From Pseudomonas quercus (GTDB lineage: Bacteria; Pseudomonadota; Gammaproteobacteria; Pseudomonadales; Pseudomonadaceae): a stretch of DNA of 64,000 nucleotides. The stretch is taken from assembly GCF_012033695.1 (NCBI RefSeq), contig NZ_JAAVJI010000001.1:620001-684000 (forward strand). The letters are read 5' to 3'. Below are positions 1 through 8,984 of the stretch, piece by piece. The position numbers and the translations under genes are program-made. How positions within the stretch are numbered: the stretch's first letter is position 1; each line of letters starts with the position of its first letter. The notes under the pieces are model-generated. The model was not told where the DNA came from and made no database searches. It worked only from the letters and a program-made list of their open reading frames with translations.

Positions 1-228
1 CTACCGGCCCAAGGCTTGGCAGGGGATACGGTGTTGACCGCCATCCTCACCCAGAGCAGCTTTGTACGGGGAAGTGACTTCACCGCCGAACCCAGGGCGG
101 GTTTCTGCCTGATGGGCGCCTGCCAGGACTGCTGGGTACGGCTAGGTGACGGCCGACGCGTACGGGCCTGTGCCACGTTCGTAGGGCCAGGCCTTGCCGT
201 CAGCCGCGACCCGGGGCGTGTGCTATGA
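1..228 (+). CDS. (2Fe-2S)-binding small subunit of an amino/imino-acid dehydrogenase, 5' end cut by window
   Basis: The reading frame is open from base 1, so the true start is probably outside the window; a TTG at 16 is unlikely to be the start. The visible part has the plant-type ferredoxin cysteine pattern (GFCLMGACQDCWV and, further on, RACAT), as in the small electron-transfer subunit of HcnA/opine oxidase/D-hydroxyproline dehydrogenase-type three-subunit enzymes. Its stop overlaps the next gene by 4 bases (ATGA), so the two are translationally coupled. Family membership is seen in the sequence; the substrate is not known. Confidence 0.8.
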   Translation, partial: LPAQGLAGDTVLTAILTQSSFVRGSDFTAEPRAGFCLMGACQDCWVRLGDGRRVRACATFVGPGLAVSRDPGRVL

Positions 229-1586
229 GCGAACGCATTGTGATCGTGGGGGCGGGGCCTGCCGGTGTGCGGGCCGCCCAGGCGCTAGTGGCCCAAGGCG
301 TACGCCCTCTGTTGATCGATGAAGGCGGGCGCGGCGGGGGGCAGATCTACCGCCAGCCGCCCGCCAACTTCACCCGTAGCGCCGACACCTTGTATGGTTT
401 CGAAGCCTCCAAGGCGCGGTCCATCCACCATACCCTGGAGTCACTGCGTCCACACCTGGACTACCAGCCGGACACCTTGGTATGGAATGGCGAGCACGGC
501 GTGTTGGACACCCTGCGCCAGGGTAGCCTGGCGGGGCGCCAACGGTTCGATCGGCTGATTATTGCCAGCGGGGCGACGGACCGGGTATTGCCGATCCCCG
601 GGTGGACCTTGCCCGGGGTCTACACCTTGGGGGCCGCACAGGTGGCGCTCAAGTTCCAGGGCTGCGCCATTGGCGACGCCGTGGTGCTGGCCGGGAGCGG
701 CCCTTTGCTCTACCTGGTCGCGTACCAGTACGCCAAAGCCGGCGCCACCGTGGCCGCCGTGCTGGACACCTCGCCGTTCCAGGCCCAGGTCAAGGCCGCG
801 CCGCGCCTGCTCACTCAACCCATCACTTTTGCCAAAGGGCTGTATTACCGCGCCTGGCTGATGGCCAGGCAGGTACCCGTCCACCAAGGCGTCACCTTGC
901 TGGGGGTAGAGGGCACCGAACGGGTCACCCACGTGCGTTGGGCAATGCAGGGCCAGCGCCATGAACTGGCGTGCAACGCCATAGGGTTTTCCCACGCCTT
1001 GCGCAGCGAAACACAGTTGGCCGACCTGCTGGGCTGTAGCTTTGCTTGGAGCCCGTTGAACCGGGCGTGGTTGCCCACCCGGGATGAACTGGGGCGGGCC
1101 AGTGTAAGCGGGGTTTACCTGGCCGGTGACGGCGCAGGGATTCTTGGCGCTGACGGTGCGGAAATTACCGGCGAGCTGGCCGCAATGGCCGTGTTGGAAG
1201 ACCTCGGCCTGCCCGTTGATGGCAAACGGCGCAGCCACCACTTGGCCGCACTGGCCAGGTTGCAGCGTTTTCGTATCGGCTTGGAAACGGCATTTCCGTT
1301 CCCCACTGACTGGGCTGCCCAGGCGCCAGACCACCTCGTGGTGTGCCGCTGCGAGCAGGTGACGGCAGGCGAGGTGCGCGCGGCAGTGCGCGCTGGGCAC
1401 TGGGAAGTGAACCGTGTGAAAGCGACCTGCCGGGCGGGCATGGGGCGCTGCCAAGGCCGGGTGTGCGGGGTTGCAACCGTTGAACTGATCGCCTGCGAGA
1501 GTGGGCGCCCTCCGGAGCAAGTGGGCCGGCTGCGGGCGCAGGCCCCACTCAAACCGTTGCCGTTCGACCTGGAGATAGGCCCATGA
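225..1586 (+). CDS. FAD/NAD(P)-dependent oxidoreductase with C-terminal BFD-like [2Fe-2S] domain
   Basis: 453 residues. The N-terminus has the dinucleotide-binding motif VIVGAGPAGVRAAQAL (residues about 6-21), and a second nucleotide-binding segment starts near residue 150 (AVVLAGSGPLLYL). The last 90 residues hold a bacterioferredoxin-associated type cysteine cluster (VVCRCEQVT, then TCRAGMGRCQGRVCG), typical of the alpha subunit of opine oxidase, HcnB and D-hydroxyproline dehydrogenase. It overlaps the genes on both sides by 4 bases, so the three products are probably made in step and form one membrane-associated complex that passes electrons onward. I infer an amine or imino-acid substrate from the family and from the binding protein that follows. 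Confidence 0.85.
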   Translation: MSERIVIVGAGPAGVRAAQALVAQGVRPLLIDEGGRGGGQIYRQPPANFTRSADTLYGFEASKARSIHHTLESLRPHLDYQPDTLVWNGEHGVLDTLRQGSLAGRQRFDRLIIASGATDRVLPIPGWTLPGVYTLGAAQVALKFQGCAIGDAVVLAGSGPLLYLVAYQYAKAGATVAAVLDTSPFQAQVKAAPRLLTQPITFAKGLYYRAWLMARQVPVHQGVTLLGVEGTERVTHVRWAMQGQRHELACNAIGFSHALRSETQLADLLGCSFAWSPLNRAWLPTRDELGRASVSGVYLAGDGAGILGADGAEITGELAAMAVLEDLGLPVDGKRRSHHLAALARLQRFRIGLETAFPFPTDWAAQAPDHLVVCRCEQVTAGEVRAAVRAGHWEVNRVKATCRAGMGRCQGRVCGVATVELIACESGRPPEQVGRLRAQAPLKPLPFDLEIGP

Positions 1587-2713
1587 CACCTGTGGCATCG
1601 GACGTAATCATTGTGGGGGGCGGCATTGTCGGCAGCAGCGCGGCGCTGTGCCTGGCGCGTGCGGGCCGCCGGGTTACCCTGATCGAGCGAGACTTCTGTG
1701 GGTCGCGTTCCAGCGGTGTCAACTATGGCGGCGTGCGCCGCCAGGGGCGGCCTTTGTCACAGCTGCCACTGTCTTGCCGCGCCCATGCCATCTGGGGGCA
1801 GCTTGGTGATTGGGTAGGCACCGACGGGGAATACACCCGCTCCGGGCACCTGAAACTGGCTCGCAGTGAAGCGGACCTTGCGACCTTGCAGGCCTATGCC
1901 CTGGCCGTTGAGCCGTTCGGCCTGGGACTGCAGGTGATGGGCCGGGCCGAGCTGCGCAGGCGCTTCCCATGGGTAGGCGATGTGGCGGTCGGCGCCTCGT
2001 TATGCCCTGACGACGGGCACGCCAACCCGCGCCTGGTATCCCCGGCCTTTGCGCGTGCTGCCCAGCGCCAAGGCGCGCAATTGCATGAGCAGACCCTGTT
2101 AGCCGAAGTGACACACAACGCGGCCCAGTTCCAGGTTCGCAGCCAGGCTGGGCAGTGGTTTACCGCCCCCTGGCTGTTGAACTGCGCAGGGGCTTGGGCA
2201 GGTGAATTGGCGGCGCAGTTTGGCGAGCCTGTGCCCATGGTTACCCACCACCCTGCCATGCTGGTGACCGAGCCGCTGCCCCTGTTCATGACCGCCAGCA
2301 CCGGCGTGGAAGGGGGCGGTATCTACGCCCGCCAGGTTGCACGGGGCAATTGCGTGCTGGGCGGCGGGCGGGGGTTTGCCGAAGGGCCTGACAAGGCACG
2401 TACCGGGCAGGCCGCCATCCTGAACATCCTGCGCAATGCCACCGAACTCTATCCGGCCTTGGCCGGGGCCCAGGCGATTCGCAGCTGGAGCGGCACTGAG
2501 GGCTACCTGCCCGACAATGAGCCTGTGCTAGGCCCCAGCCTCACATGCCCAGGCCTGTTGCATGGCTTCGGTTTCGCAGGCGCAGGTTTTCAGATCGGGC
2601 CGGCTGCCGGCGAAGCCTTGGCTCAATGCATTCTGGCCGGCGAGCCTGCTCACAGCCTGGCCGCGTTTTCCATTGGTCGTTTCACGTCCCTTCACCACAC
2701 AGGAACCTTCTGA
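1583..2713 (+). CDS. FAD-dependent oxidoreductase, DadA/glycine-oxidase fold
   Basis: 376 residues. It begins with the FAD dinucleotide motif DVIIVGGGIVGSSAALCLARAG and ends with the conserved GFGFAGAGFQIGPAAGEALA segment of the DAO superfamily. It is the catalytic FAD subunit expected to pair with the two preceding proteins; the ATGA overlap at 1583-1586 supports one operon. The length and absence of HcnC-specific sequence argue against hydrogen cyanide synthase, so a D-amino acid, hydroxyproline or opine-like amine is more likely. The start is fixed by the overlap. Confidence 0.82.
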   Translation: MTPVASDVIIVGGGIVGSSAALCLARAGRRVTLIERDFCGSRSSGVNYGGVRRQGRPLSQLPLSCRAHAIWGQLGDWVGTDGEYTRSGHLKLARSEADLATLQAYALAVEPFGLGLQVMGRAELRRRFPWVGDVAVGASLCPDDGHANPRLVSPAFARAAQRQGAQLHEQTLLAEVTHNAAQFQVRSQAGQWFTAPWLLNCAGAWAGELAAQFGEPVPMVTHHPAMLVTEPLPLFMTASTGVEGGGIYARQVARGNCVLGGGRGFAEGPDKARTGQAAILNILRNATELYPALAGAQAIRSWSGTEGYLPDNEPVLGPSLTCPGLLHGFGFAGAGFQIGPAAGEALAQCILAGEPAHSLAAFSIGRFTSLHHTGTF

Positions 2714-2714
2714 C

Positions 2715-3743
2715 ATGACACGTTTACGTTCTCTGCTGGCTGCACTTGGCGGTTTACCGGCTGCGGCCATGGCAGACCCAACGCTGTACCTGGGCATGAA
2801 TGGCGGCACCATGGAGCGCTTGTATGCCGACCAGATTCTGCCGGCCTTCGAACAGCAACACCATGCCAAGGTGGTGATCGTGCCTGGCACCTCGGCCGAT
2901 ATCCTGGCCAAGGTGCAAGCCAGCCCTCAGAAACCGCCGGTGCACGTGATGCTGCTGGACGATGGCATCATGTACCGGGCCATTGACATGGGCATGTGCA
3001 GCACCCTGCAGCCCAACCCCACCTTATCGCGCCTGCCCGCCAATGCGCGTATCAAGGACAGTGCTGTGGCGGTGACCCTGGGCATCACCGGGCTTGCCTA
3101 CAACACACGCATGTTCGAAGAGAACGGCTGGGCGCCACCCACGTCCTGGGCTGACCTGGCCGACCCGAAATACAAGGGCAAGGTGGTGGTGCAATCCCTG
3201 CCATCGTCCACGTTCGGCCTGCACGGGTTTCTGATGTTCAACCGCCTGCAGGGAGGTACCGAACAAAACGTTGAGCCGGGCTTCAAGGCCTGGCCCAACA
3301 CGGTTGGCCCTAATGTGCTGGAGTACATTCCCAACTCGGCCAAACTGTCGGAAATGGTCCAGACCAACGAGGCTGCGCTGTTTCCGCTGACGCCTACCCA
3401 GGTCGCCGCACTCAAGCTCAAAGGCATTCCAGTGGCCTACGCGGCGCCCAAGGAAGGCGGTGTAGTGCTTAACCAGGCGGAATGTGTGGTGGCCAACAAC
3501 GACCAGCCCGAACTGGCCCAGCAGCTCGCCGAGTTCATGATTAGCGCCCAAGCCCAGGCCACGGCCCTGGAGCAGGGTGATCAGATCCCTTCGAACCCGG
3601 ACACGCCCACCACCGAGCGCACCCGCGCCCAGGTCGAGGCCATGCGCACCTACCTACAGACCGCCGTGACCATCGACTGGGACCAGGTAAACAAGGCACG
3701 CCCGGCCTGGAATGCCCGGTGGAATCGGCAGGTGGAGCGGTAG
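2715..3743 (+). CDS. Periplasmic substrate-binding protein of an ABC transporter (PotD/PotF-like)
   Basis: 342 residues from the ATG at 2715, one base after the stop of the preceding gene and preceded by an AGGAA-type ribosome site. The N-terminus is a Sec signal peptide (MTRLRSLLAALGG, cleavage likely after AAAMA). The mature protein has the layout of polyamine/iron-type binding proteins: YLGMNGGTMERLYADQILPAFE at the start, and the AYNTRMFEENGWAPPTSWADLADPKYKGK region in the middle. Its place directly after the oxidoreductase suggests it captures the substrate those enzymes oxidise. No permease or ATPase gene follows in the window; they may lie upstream of base 1. Confidence 0.8.
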   Translation: MTRLRSLLAALGGLPAAAMADPTLYLGMNGGTMERLYADQILPAFEQQHHAKVVIVPGTSADILAKVQASPQKPPVHVMLLDDGIMYRAIDMGMCSTLQPNPTLSRLPANARIKDSAVAVTLGITGLAYNTRMFEENGWAPPTSWADLADPKYKGKVVVQSLPSSTFGLHGFLMFNRLQGGTEQNVEPGFKAWPNTVGPNVLEYIPNSAKLSEMVQTNEAALFPLTPTQVAALKLKGIPVAYAAPKEGGVVLNQAECVVANNDQPELAQQLAEFMISAQAQATALEQGDQIPSNPDTPTTERTRAQVEAMRTYLQTAVTIDWDQVNKARPAWNARWNRQVER

Positions 3744-3835
3744 GCCGGCCAGTAGGTGCGCCCAACGCGTGAACAAGCGCCTGGTTATTGAGGTCTGATA
3801 GGGTATCTTCGTACCCCGTACAAGGCCCCAATGAC

Positions 3836-4033
3836 ATGAACCTATCTCCCAGCCATAACCATCGTGCACTACCCACGAGCCTGCTGCAGTGGCGCTGGTA
3901 CGCCGACGAGTCGCCTCTCAACGACCTGGACGACGCAGAAGACAGTATCGATGCCATGGACGACGAACTGGCAGACGCGCTGGCCGAGCTGCTGGATGAG
4001 CCGGCGCCGCTTGCAGACCCCGGTACGCCATAG
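3836..4033 (+). CDS. Small acidic hypothetical protein
   Basis: 65 residues from the ATG at 3836; a TTG at 3788 in frame is also possible. The second half is strongly acidic and alanine/leucine-rich (NDLDDAEDSIDAMDDELADALAELLDEP), predicting one amphipathic acidic helix. No signal peptide, cysteine or membrane segment. It converges on the hydrolase gene, whose stop is 7 bases away. I do not recognise a family. The consistent codon choice and tight packing make it a plausible gene. Confidence 0.55.
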   Translation: MNLSPSHNHRALPTSLLQWRWYADESPLNDLDDAEDSIDAMDDELADALAELLDEPAPLADPGTP

Positions 4034-4040
4034 CGACTCT

Positions 4041-4934
4041 TTAGTGGCCCGCTGTCAGGCTTAGCACAGCGTCGGCAAAGGCCGCTGGTGCCTCCTGAGG
4101 TACGTTGTGGCCTACGTTTTCAAGCCGTACGCGCCGCACGGGCCCGGTGAATTTCGCCAGTGCTGCCTGCTCGTCTTGAGGCGCGGCCACACCGTCGCTC
4201 ATGCCGGTCAGCACTACTGCAGGTACGGGTATGGTCGGTTGCCGTGCCAGTTTTCGCTGGATATCGCCATAGCAAGGGTCGCCTTCCACCAGGCCGAAAC
4301 GGTGGCGGTAAGAGTGGGTGACGACGTCTACAAAATCGGGATTGTGAAAAGAGGCAGCTGACGCGCCGAACTGCTGGTCAGTGAAGTGCCACGTGGGCGA
4401 CCATTGTGCCCAGAGCAATCGAGTGAAGGCGTCCCGGTTGGCTTCCAGCCCGGCATAACCTCGGTCACCGTGCAGGTAGTACTGATACCACAGCCGGTGC
4501 TCAGCTTCGGGGGAAGCAGGGTGCCCCGATTGTGCGATGTCCTGAATGTTATAACCCGGTTCGCAACTCACCAGGCCAGCCACACGGTCCGGCCAGAGCG
4601 CAGCCACTACGCAGGCTGCCCGGCCCCCCCAGTCGTACCCAGCCAGCACGGCGCGCTCCAGGGCGAGCGCCTCCAGCAGCGCCCGCAGGTCTGCACCCAG
4701 TGCCGCTTGCTCTCCTGACCGCAGGGTAGCCGAGGACAGGAAGCGCGTGCCACCATACCCCCGCAGGAAGGGCACAATGCACCGGCAGCCTGCCTGGGCC
4801 AGGCGTTTGGCCACCGCGTCGTACGCATGAATGTCATAGGGAAAACCGTGCAACAGCACAACGGCTGGGCCATGGGCCGGGCCCATTTCTTGGTAAGCCA
4901 CACTCAATACACCGGCCTGAATCGTTTTCATCAT
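4041..4934 (-). CDS. Alpha/beta hydrolase, epoxide hydrolase/haloalkane dehalogenase-like
   Basis: 297 residues. Oxyanion-hole motif LLHGFPYD near residue 30 and an aspartate nucleophile elbow (AGYDWGGRAA, Asp near residue 101) instead of the usual serine, as in soluble epoxide hydrolases and dehalogenases. The catalytic histidine is in the C-terminal ENVGHNVPQEAP. No signal peptide, so cytoplasmic. Two adjacent ATG codons are possible starts (4934 and 4931); a GGAG lies just upstream and fits the second slightly better. It stands alone between two convergent or divergent neighbours, so context says little about the substrate. Confidence 0.82.
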   Translation of the reverse strand: MMKTIQAGVLSVAYQEMGPAHGPAVVLLHGFPYDIHAYDAVAKRLAQAGCRCIVPFLRGYGGTRFLSSATLRSGEQAALGADLRALLEALALERAVLAGYDWGGRAACVVAALWPDRVAGLVSCEPGYNIQDIAQSGHPASPEAEHRLWYQYYLHGDRGYAGLEANRDAFTRLLWAQWSPTWHFTDQQFGASAASFHNPDFVDVVTHSYRHRFGLVEGDPCYGDIQRKLARQPTIPVPAVVLTGMSDGVAAPQDEQAALAKFTGPVRRVRLENVGHNVPQEAPAAFADAVLSLTAGH

Positions 4935-5042
4935 TCGGCTCCGTGAGGTTATGGGGATATTGAGTGGTAGCCTGCCATGCCTGTTCCAGGCATTACGCGG
5001 GCAGCCGCACTGGGCGATCCACTTCTTGACGGTTGAGTAACG

Positions 5043-5672
5043 ATGAAACGCGCGCTGTTCGTATGCATGGACGGGCCCAAGGGCACCGGCAAGACCACGG
5101 TGCTCGAAGCGGTTACCCGTACCCTGCGGGCCGATGGTTTGAAGGTTATCCGGTTATGCGAAAGCAAGCTGGACCCCTACAGGGGTGAAACCATGGCGCT
5201 GGTTAATCGCATGGCCAGGGCGCCCACTGAGGTGCTGGAACTGGACATCTGCCAACGCCTGGCGCACAGCCGGGCGTGGATTTCCCGTCACGTGCTGGCC
5301 ACTCAGCCTACGGACAGCGTCATGCTGATCGACCGCTGGTACCCGTCCGACGCCGCCTTTCGCCGCGCGGTGCCCTTTGCTCAGGCGTTGCAGCTGAACC
5401 TGTCCCAATCGGTACAGGTGCCGGACATGCACGTGGGCCTGATCACGGACCCGCACGTGTCATGGGCGCGAGCGGCTGCCCGATCGCGGGGGCTGGGCAG
5501 TACCGTATTGCGCACCTTTGAGGCGCATGTGGCCAGCACGCAGGCGTTCGAGCGAGCGTTCGAACAGCAAGGCTGGGCGCTGTATCGCAATGACGGTGCA
5601 CTTGAAGACACGGTGCGGGCCGTGGCGGCGGCGATTCACAACGCTGCATCAAAACAGGTAGAGAGGGCCTAA
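5043..5672 (+). CDS. Thymidylate-kinase-like P-loop kinase
   Basis: 209 residues. The N-terminus carries a Walker A motif in the dTMP-kinase setting (CMDGPKGTGKTTVLEAV), followed by a DRWYPSDAAFRRA segment corresponding to the DR-Y motif of that family. It diverges from ordinary Tmk in the C-terminal half. The gene is the first of a two-gene unit: the next start is 4 bases after its stop. A housekeeping tmk is expected elsewhere in a Pseudomonas genome, so this is probably an accessory paralogue of unknown nucleotide specificity. Confidence 0.7.
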   Translation: MKRALFVCMDGPKGTGKTTVLEAVTRTLRADGLKVIRLCESKLDPYRGETMALVNRMARAPTEVLELDICQRLAHSRAWISRHVLATQPTDSVMLIDRWYPSDAAFRRAVPFAQALQLNLSQSVQVPDMHVGLITDPHVSWARAAARSRGLGSTVLRTFEAHVASTQAFERAFEQQGWALYRNDGALEDTVRAVAAAIHNAASKQVERA

Positions 5673-5676
5673 AAGG

Positions 5677-6123
5677 ATGAGTAAAGGGCAAACCCTTCCG
5701 GTCACCGCAGCAAGCCTGGGCATCGATGTACGCCAGCCCCATGGGCTGTATCAATGGTTGCTGGCCAGCTTCTTGGTGGGCAAACGCATCCGTGCCTCAG
5801 TGGCGGTCCAGGCATACCGCACACTGGTGGAGGGCCATGGCCTGACCACGCCTGGTAAATTGGCCGCCTGTTCTCACCGGGAATTAGTGCGGCTCCTCGG
5901 CCAGGCAGGTTACGCCCGTTATGATGAATCCACGGCCCGGCGGCTGCGCTTGCTGGGTGCTGAGTTGGCGCAAGGGCTGGAGGCACGTTTGCATGCCCTG
6001 CGTCACAACACCCTGAACCTTGCCGGGTTCGAGCAGTGGTTATTGGGGTTTGAAGGAGTAGGGCCCAAGACATTGGAGATCTTCATGCGGGAGGCGCGCG
6101 CTGAGCTCTCGCTGCGCCCCTGA
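5677..6123 (+). CDS. HhH-GPD/endonuclease III-like small protein
   Basis: 148 residues, helical throughout, with a helix-hairpin-helix DNA-binding signature near the C-terminus (LLGFEGVGPKTLEIFMREA). The chain ends about 12 residues after the hairpin, before the point where endonuclease III-type glycosylases carry the catalytic aspartate and the Fe-S cysteines, so glycosylase activity is doubtful; it may only bind DNA. Start at 5677 is 4 bases after the kinase-like gene, implying co-translation and a shared role in nucleotide or DNA metabolism. Confidence 0.65.
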   Translation: MSKGQTLPVTAASLGIDVRQPHGLYQWLLASFLVGKRIRASVAVQAYRTLVEGHGLTTPGKLAACSHRELVRLLGQAGYARYDESTARRLRLLGAELAQGLEARLHALRHNTLNLAGFEQWLLGFEGVGPKTLEIFMREARAELSLRP

Positions 6124-6182
6124 TTCACACGCGTCCTGTTTCATGCCAATGCGCTGCGCCCGCGCTGCCCCCGCGCTGCCCC

Positions 6183-6951
6183 TTAGAACCTGTAGGTCAT
6201 CGAACCGCCAAACGTATGCGCGCTGCTGCGGTACGTAGCGCTGTAAGCACCTTTGCTTTGGCTCGCCAGGTCGATGTCCACGCTTTCTTCCTTCAAGTAG
6301 GCATACGCCACATCCAGGGTAAGGTCGGCCGTGGGGCTGTATCCGGCTCCCACGCTGAAGACGCGGCGGTCTCCTGTAGGAATACGTGGGGAGCGGTCCA
6401 CGTTGTTGGTCGGCGACTGGTCCACACTCAAGCCGGTGCGCAAGGTCCACTGTGCGTTCAGCTTGTACGCGGCACCTACAGCATGTGCCCACGTGTCATG
6501 CCAATGCTGGTCTTCGGAAATCTCATTGAGCCCCAAGGCCGTGGCCGTGCGGCTGCCGGTGTTATCGATGGTCAGGGCCTGCACACGGCTCCAACGGGTC
6601 CAGGTGCTTCCGCCGTAGAGCGTCCAGCGGTCGTTAAGCACGTGAGTGAAGGACAGGTCGACGGATTCCGCCGTCATTGCTGCCACCCAACGTCGCCTTC
6701 GAATGGTCGATATCCGTCTTGGCATAAATGGCGGCCGCGCCCAGGGTCACCTGTTCACGCTTCAGGCGTGCCATACCCGCCGGGTTCCCGCTTACTGTCG
6801 TTGCATCCTCTGCCGATGACGAATGGCCCGCATACCCGGTGCCCATGCTGCTGATGCTTTGCTCGTTAATGGCAAAGCCGCCGGCTAACAACTGGGTTGA
6901 GGCGAACGCCATGGCGAGGCCGAGGCTTGACTTAAGCGACAGGTTATTCAC
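6183..6951 (-). pseudogene. FadL/OmpP1/TodX-type outer membrane transporter, internal deletion plus frame change
   Basis: The N-terminal part starts at a GTG at 6951 behind a GGAG site and gives a signal peptide (AGGFAINEQSISSMGTGYAG after cleavage) and the family motif SVSGNPAGMARLKREQV. After SNDGG, near base 6671, the frame changes and the sequence continues directly as ESVDLSFTHVLNDRWTLYGGSTWTRWS down to a normal C-terminal TYRF. FadL proteins are about 420 residues; roughly 170 residues of the middle barrel are missing at this join. Loss of those strands plus the frame shift should prevent a working channel. It is divergent from the TetR-RND operon and may once have shared its control. 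Confidence 0.85.
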
Positions 6952-7189
6952 TGTTGTTGTTACTCCGAGGATGGGCATCGAGGCACATGCCCAAAAGCAG
7001 GGGCAGGTGCTGTAGCTTGTATCGTGCAGGCTAGAGCGATCTTTAATGCAACATGACACCCAGTTGACTCGCCACTGGACCGGGGCAGGCGTTAATAACG
7101 GCCGACAGACTAGAAATGTGTAAAAGCGTGACGATATTACTAATGAGTCACTCGTTGTCAATTCATACTGACCTGACTAAGCTCAATAA
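6952..7189. promoter_or_regulatory. Divergent control region with a near-palindromic TetR-type site
   Basis: This 238-base gap separates the FadL pseudogene from the TetR gene. At 7141-7157 there is an imperfect palindrome (TAATGAGT-C-ACTCGTTG), 32 bases before the TetR start. TetR-family repressors often bind such sites and control the divergent genes, so this is a candidate operator for tetR-MFP-RND. The site is seen; binding is inferred. Confidence 0.35.
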
Positions 7190-7804
7190 ATGACTACCTC
7201 TACTCAGACGTCCCAGACACGTGGCCCGGTGGATCACAGCGTACGCGACCAGATCGTGGAAGCCGCCACTCAGCACTTCAGCCACTATGGTTACGAGAAA
7301 ACCACGGTATCTGATCTCGCCAAGGCCATTGGCTTTTCCAAAGCCTATATCTACAAGTTTTTCGATTCCAAACAGGCCATCGGGGCCATGATCTGCGCCA
7401 ACCGGCTAGCCCTGATCCAGGCGGTGGTTGACCGCGCTGTAGGTGAGGCCAAAACCCCATCCCAGAAGCTTCGACGATTGTTTCAAGCCTTGGTAGAGGC
7501 CGGTAGCGAGCTCTTCTTTCAAGACCGCAAGCTGTATGACATTGCTGCCGTTGCTGCCCGCGATAACTGGCCTTCAGCTGCTGCTCACGGGGAACGCCTG
7601 CACCAACTGATCCGGGTGATACTGATCGAAGGCCGAGAGGCGGGCGAGTTCGAGCGTAAAACGCCACTGGATGACGCCAGCCAGGCCATCTATCTGGTGA
7701 TGCAGCCCTATATCAGCCCTGTGCAATTGCAGTACAACCTGGAAGGTGCTGCGGCCGCCTGCGAGCAATTGCCTGCCCTCATCCTGAGAAGCCTGGCACC
7801 TTAG
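7190..7804 (+). CDS. TetR/AcrR family transcriptional regulator
   Basis: 204 residues. The N-terminal helix-turn-helix is clear (AATQHFSHYGYEKTTVSDLAKAIGFSKAYIYKFFDSKQ, about residues 24-62), followed by an all-helical ligand domain. It precedes the membrane-fusion protein and RND pump genes by 73 bases in the same direction, the usual arrangement for a local efflux repressor. The inducer is unknown. Confidence 0.9.
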   Translation: MTTSTQTSQTRGPVDHSVRDQIVEAATQHFSHYGYEKTTVSDLAKAIGFSKAYIYKFFDSKQAIGAMICANRLALIQAVVDRAVGEAKTPSQKLRRLFQALVEAGSELFFQDRKLYDIAAVAARDNWPSAAAHGERLHQLIRVILIEGREAGEFERKTPLDDASQAIYLVMQPYISPVQLQYNLEGAAAACEQLPALILRSLAP

Positions 7805-7877
7805 CTGTGACCATTGACGAAACAAGTCACTAGTATCAAAATCGGATTCCTTTCTGCCTGTTCCCATGAGGAGTCCC

Positions 7878-8984
7878 ATGCGCCCTATACGCGCCTGTTC
7901 ATTGTGTGTGTGCCTCCTGCCCTTGATGCTGGCCGCCTGCGACAGCTCGCCAAAGACACGTGACCCGCGCACTCAGCCACCGTTGGTACGGGTGGCGACG
8001 GCGACGCCTGCACAAGGTTTGCACCGCTCATTCACCGGCGTGGTGGCCGCCCGCGAGCAGAGCGACCTCGGCTTTCGAGTCAGCGGCAAGGTACTGGAAA
8101 GGCTTGTAGATGCAGGCCAACGGGTGAAACGTGGCCAGCTACTGCTGCGACTGGACCCGGCGGACCTGGACCTGCAAGCCCAAGCGCAGCAGCAGGCAGT
8201 CTCAGCGGCCAAGGCGCGTGCTGCGCAAACCGCACAAGACGAACGTCGTAACCGCAACTTGGTGGCAGCAGGGGCTGTCTCTGCGGCCGGGTACGACCAG
8301 GTCAAGGCACTGGCCCAAACCGCCCAGGCGGACTTGAACGCTGCCCTGGCACAGTTAGCAGTCGCTCAGAATCAAACCCGCTACGCCACACTTGTGGCAG
8401 ATGCGGATGGCGTAGTCGTGGAAACCCTGGCAGAACCAGGCCAGGTCGTGAGCGCAGGCCAGCCCGTGGTGAAACTCGCCAAGGCCGGCAGGCGCGAGGC
8501 CCTTGTTCAGTTACCTGAAACCCTGCGCCCGGCCCTCGGCAGCCAGGCGCACGCACGCCTGTTCAGCGACAGCGGGGCTGCAACCTCAGCCCAATTGCGC
8601 CAGCTTTCCGATGCAGCAGACCCTGCCACCCGTACTTATGAAGCCCGCTACGTGCTGGAAGGGGCGCCAGCCAGCGCCCCGCTGGGCGCTACCGTGACAC
8701 TGAGCATCAGCTTGGCTGGGGTAGCCTCGGGTGCACTCGCTGTACCGATCGCGGCGCTTCATGACGTTGGCAACGGGCCCGGGGTGTGGGTTGTCTCGGG
8801 GCTACCCTCCAAGGTCCATTGGCGGGCAGTGCAGGTGCTCGGCCTGGGCGACGATACCGCCAGGGTTAATGGCCTGCAGGCCGGTGAACAGCTTGTAGCG
8901 CTGGGGCCGCACCTGTTGCATGAGGGTGAAGAGGTGCTTATGGCGCAGCAAGATCTACACAGCCTGGCTGGGGACCGTCCATGA
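7878..8984 (+). CDS. RND efflux periplasmic adaptor (membrane fusion) lipoprotein
   Basis: 368 residues from the ATG at 7878, which has GAGGAG five bases upstream; an ATG at 7866 is less well placed. A lipobox (LMLAAC) ends a short signal peptide, so the mature protein is lipid-anchored. Lipoyl-like and helical-hairpin segments follow (FRVSGKVLERLVDAGQRVKRGQLLLRLDPADL; EPGQVVSAGQPVVKLA), typical of HlyD/AcrA-type adaptors. Its stop overlaps the start of the pump gene (ATGA). It should bridge the pump to an outer membrane channel supplied from elsewhere, since no OprM-type gene follows. Confidence 0.92.
   Translation: MRPIRACSLCVCLLPLMLAACDSSPKTRDPRTQPPLVRVATATPAQGLHRSFTGVVAAREQSDLGFRVSGKVLERLVDAGQRVKRGQLLLRLDPADLDLQAQAQQQAVSAAKARAAQTAQDERRNRNLVAAGAVSAAGYDQVKALAQTAQADLNAALAQLAVAQNQTRYATLVADADGVVVETLAEPGQVVSAGQPVVKLAKAGRREALVQLPETLRPALGSQAHARLFSDSGAATSAQLRQLSDAADPATRTYEARYVLEGAPASAPLGATVTLSISLAGVASGALAVPIAALHDVGNGPGVWVVSGLPSKVHWRAVQVLGLGDDTARVNGLQAGEQLVALGPHLLHEGEEVLMAQQDLHSLAGDRP

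Noticed and set aside
441..1598. Long open frame on the minus strand
   Set aside because: It is the antisense of a clear FAD oxidoreductase in high-GC DNA, with biased, low-complexity translation.
1..2713. Hydrogen cyanide synthase (hcnABC)
   Set aside because: The three-subunit layout is similar, but the third protein is shorter and its sequence does not look like HcnC; a binding protein gene follows, which fits amine or imino-acid catabolism better.
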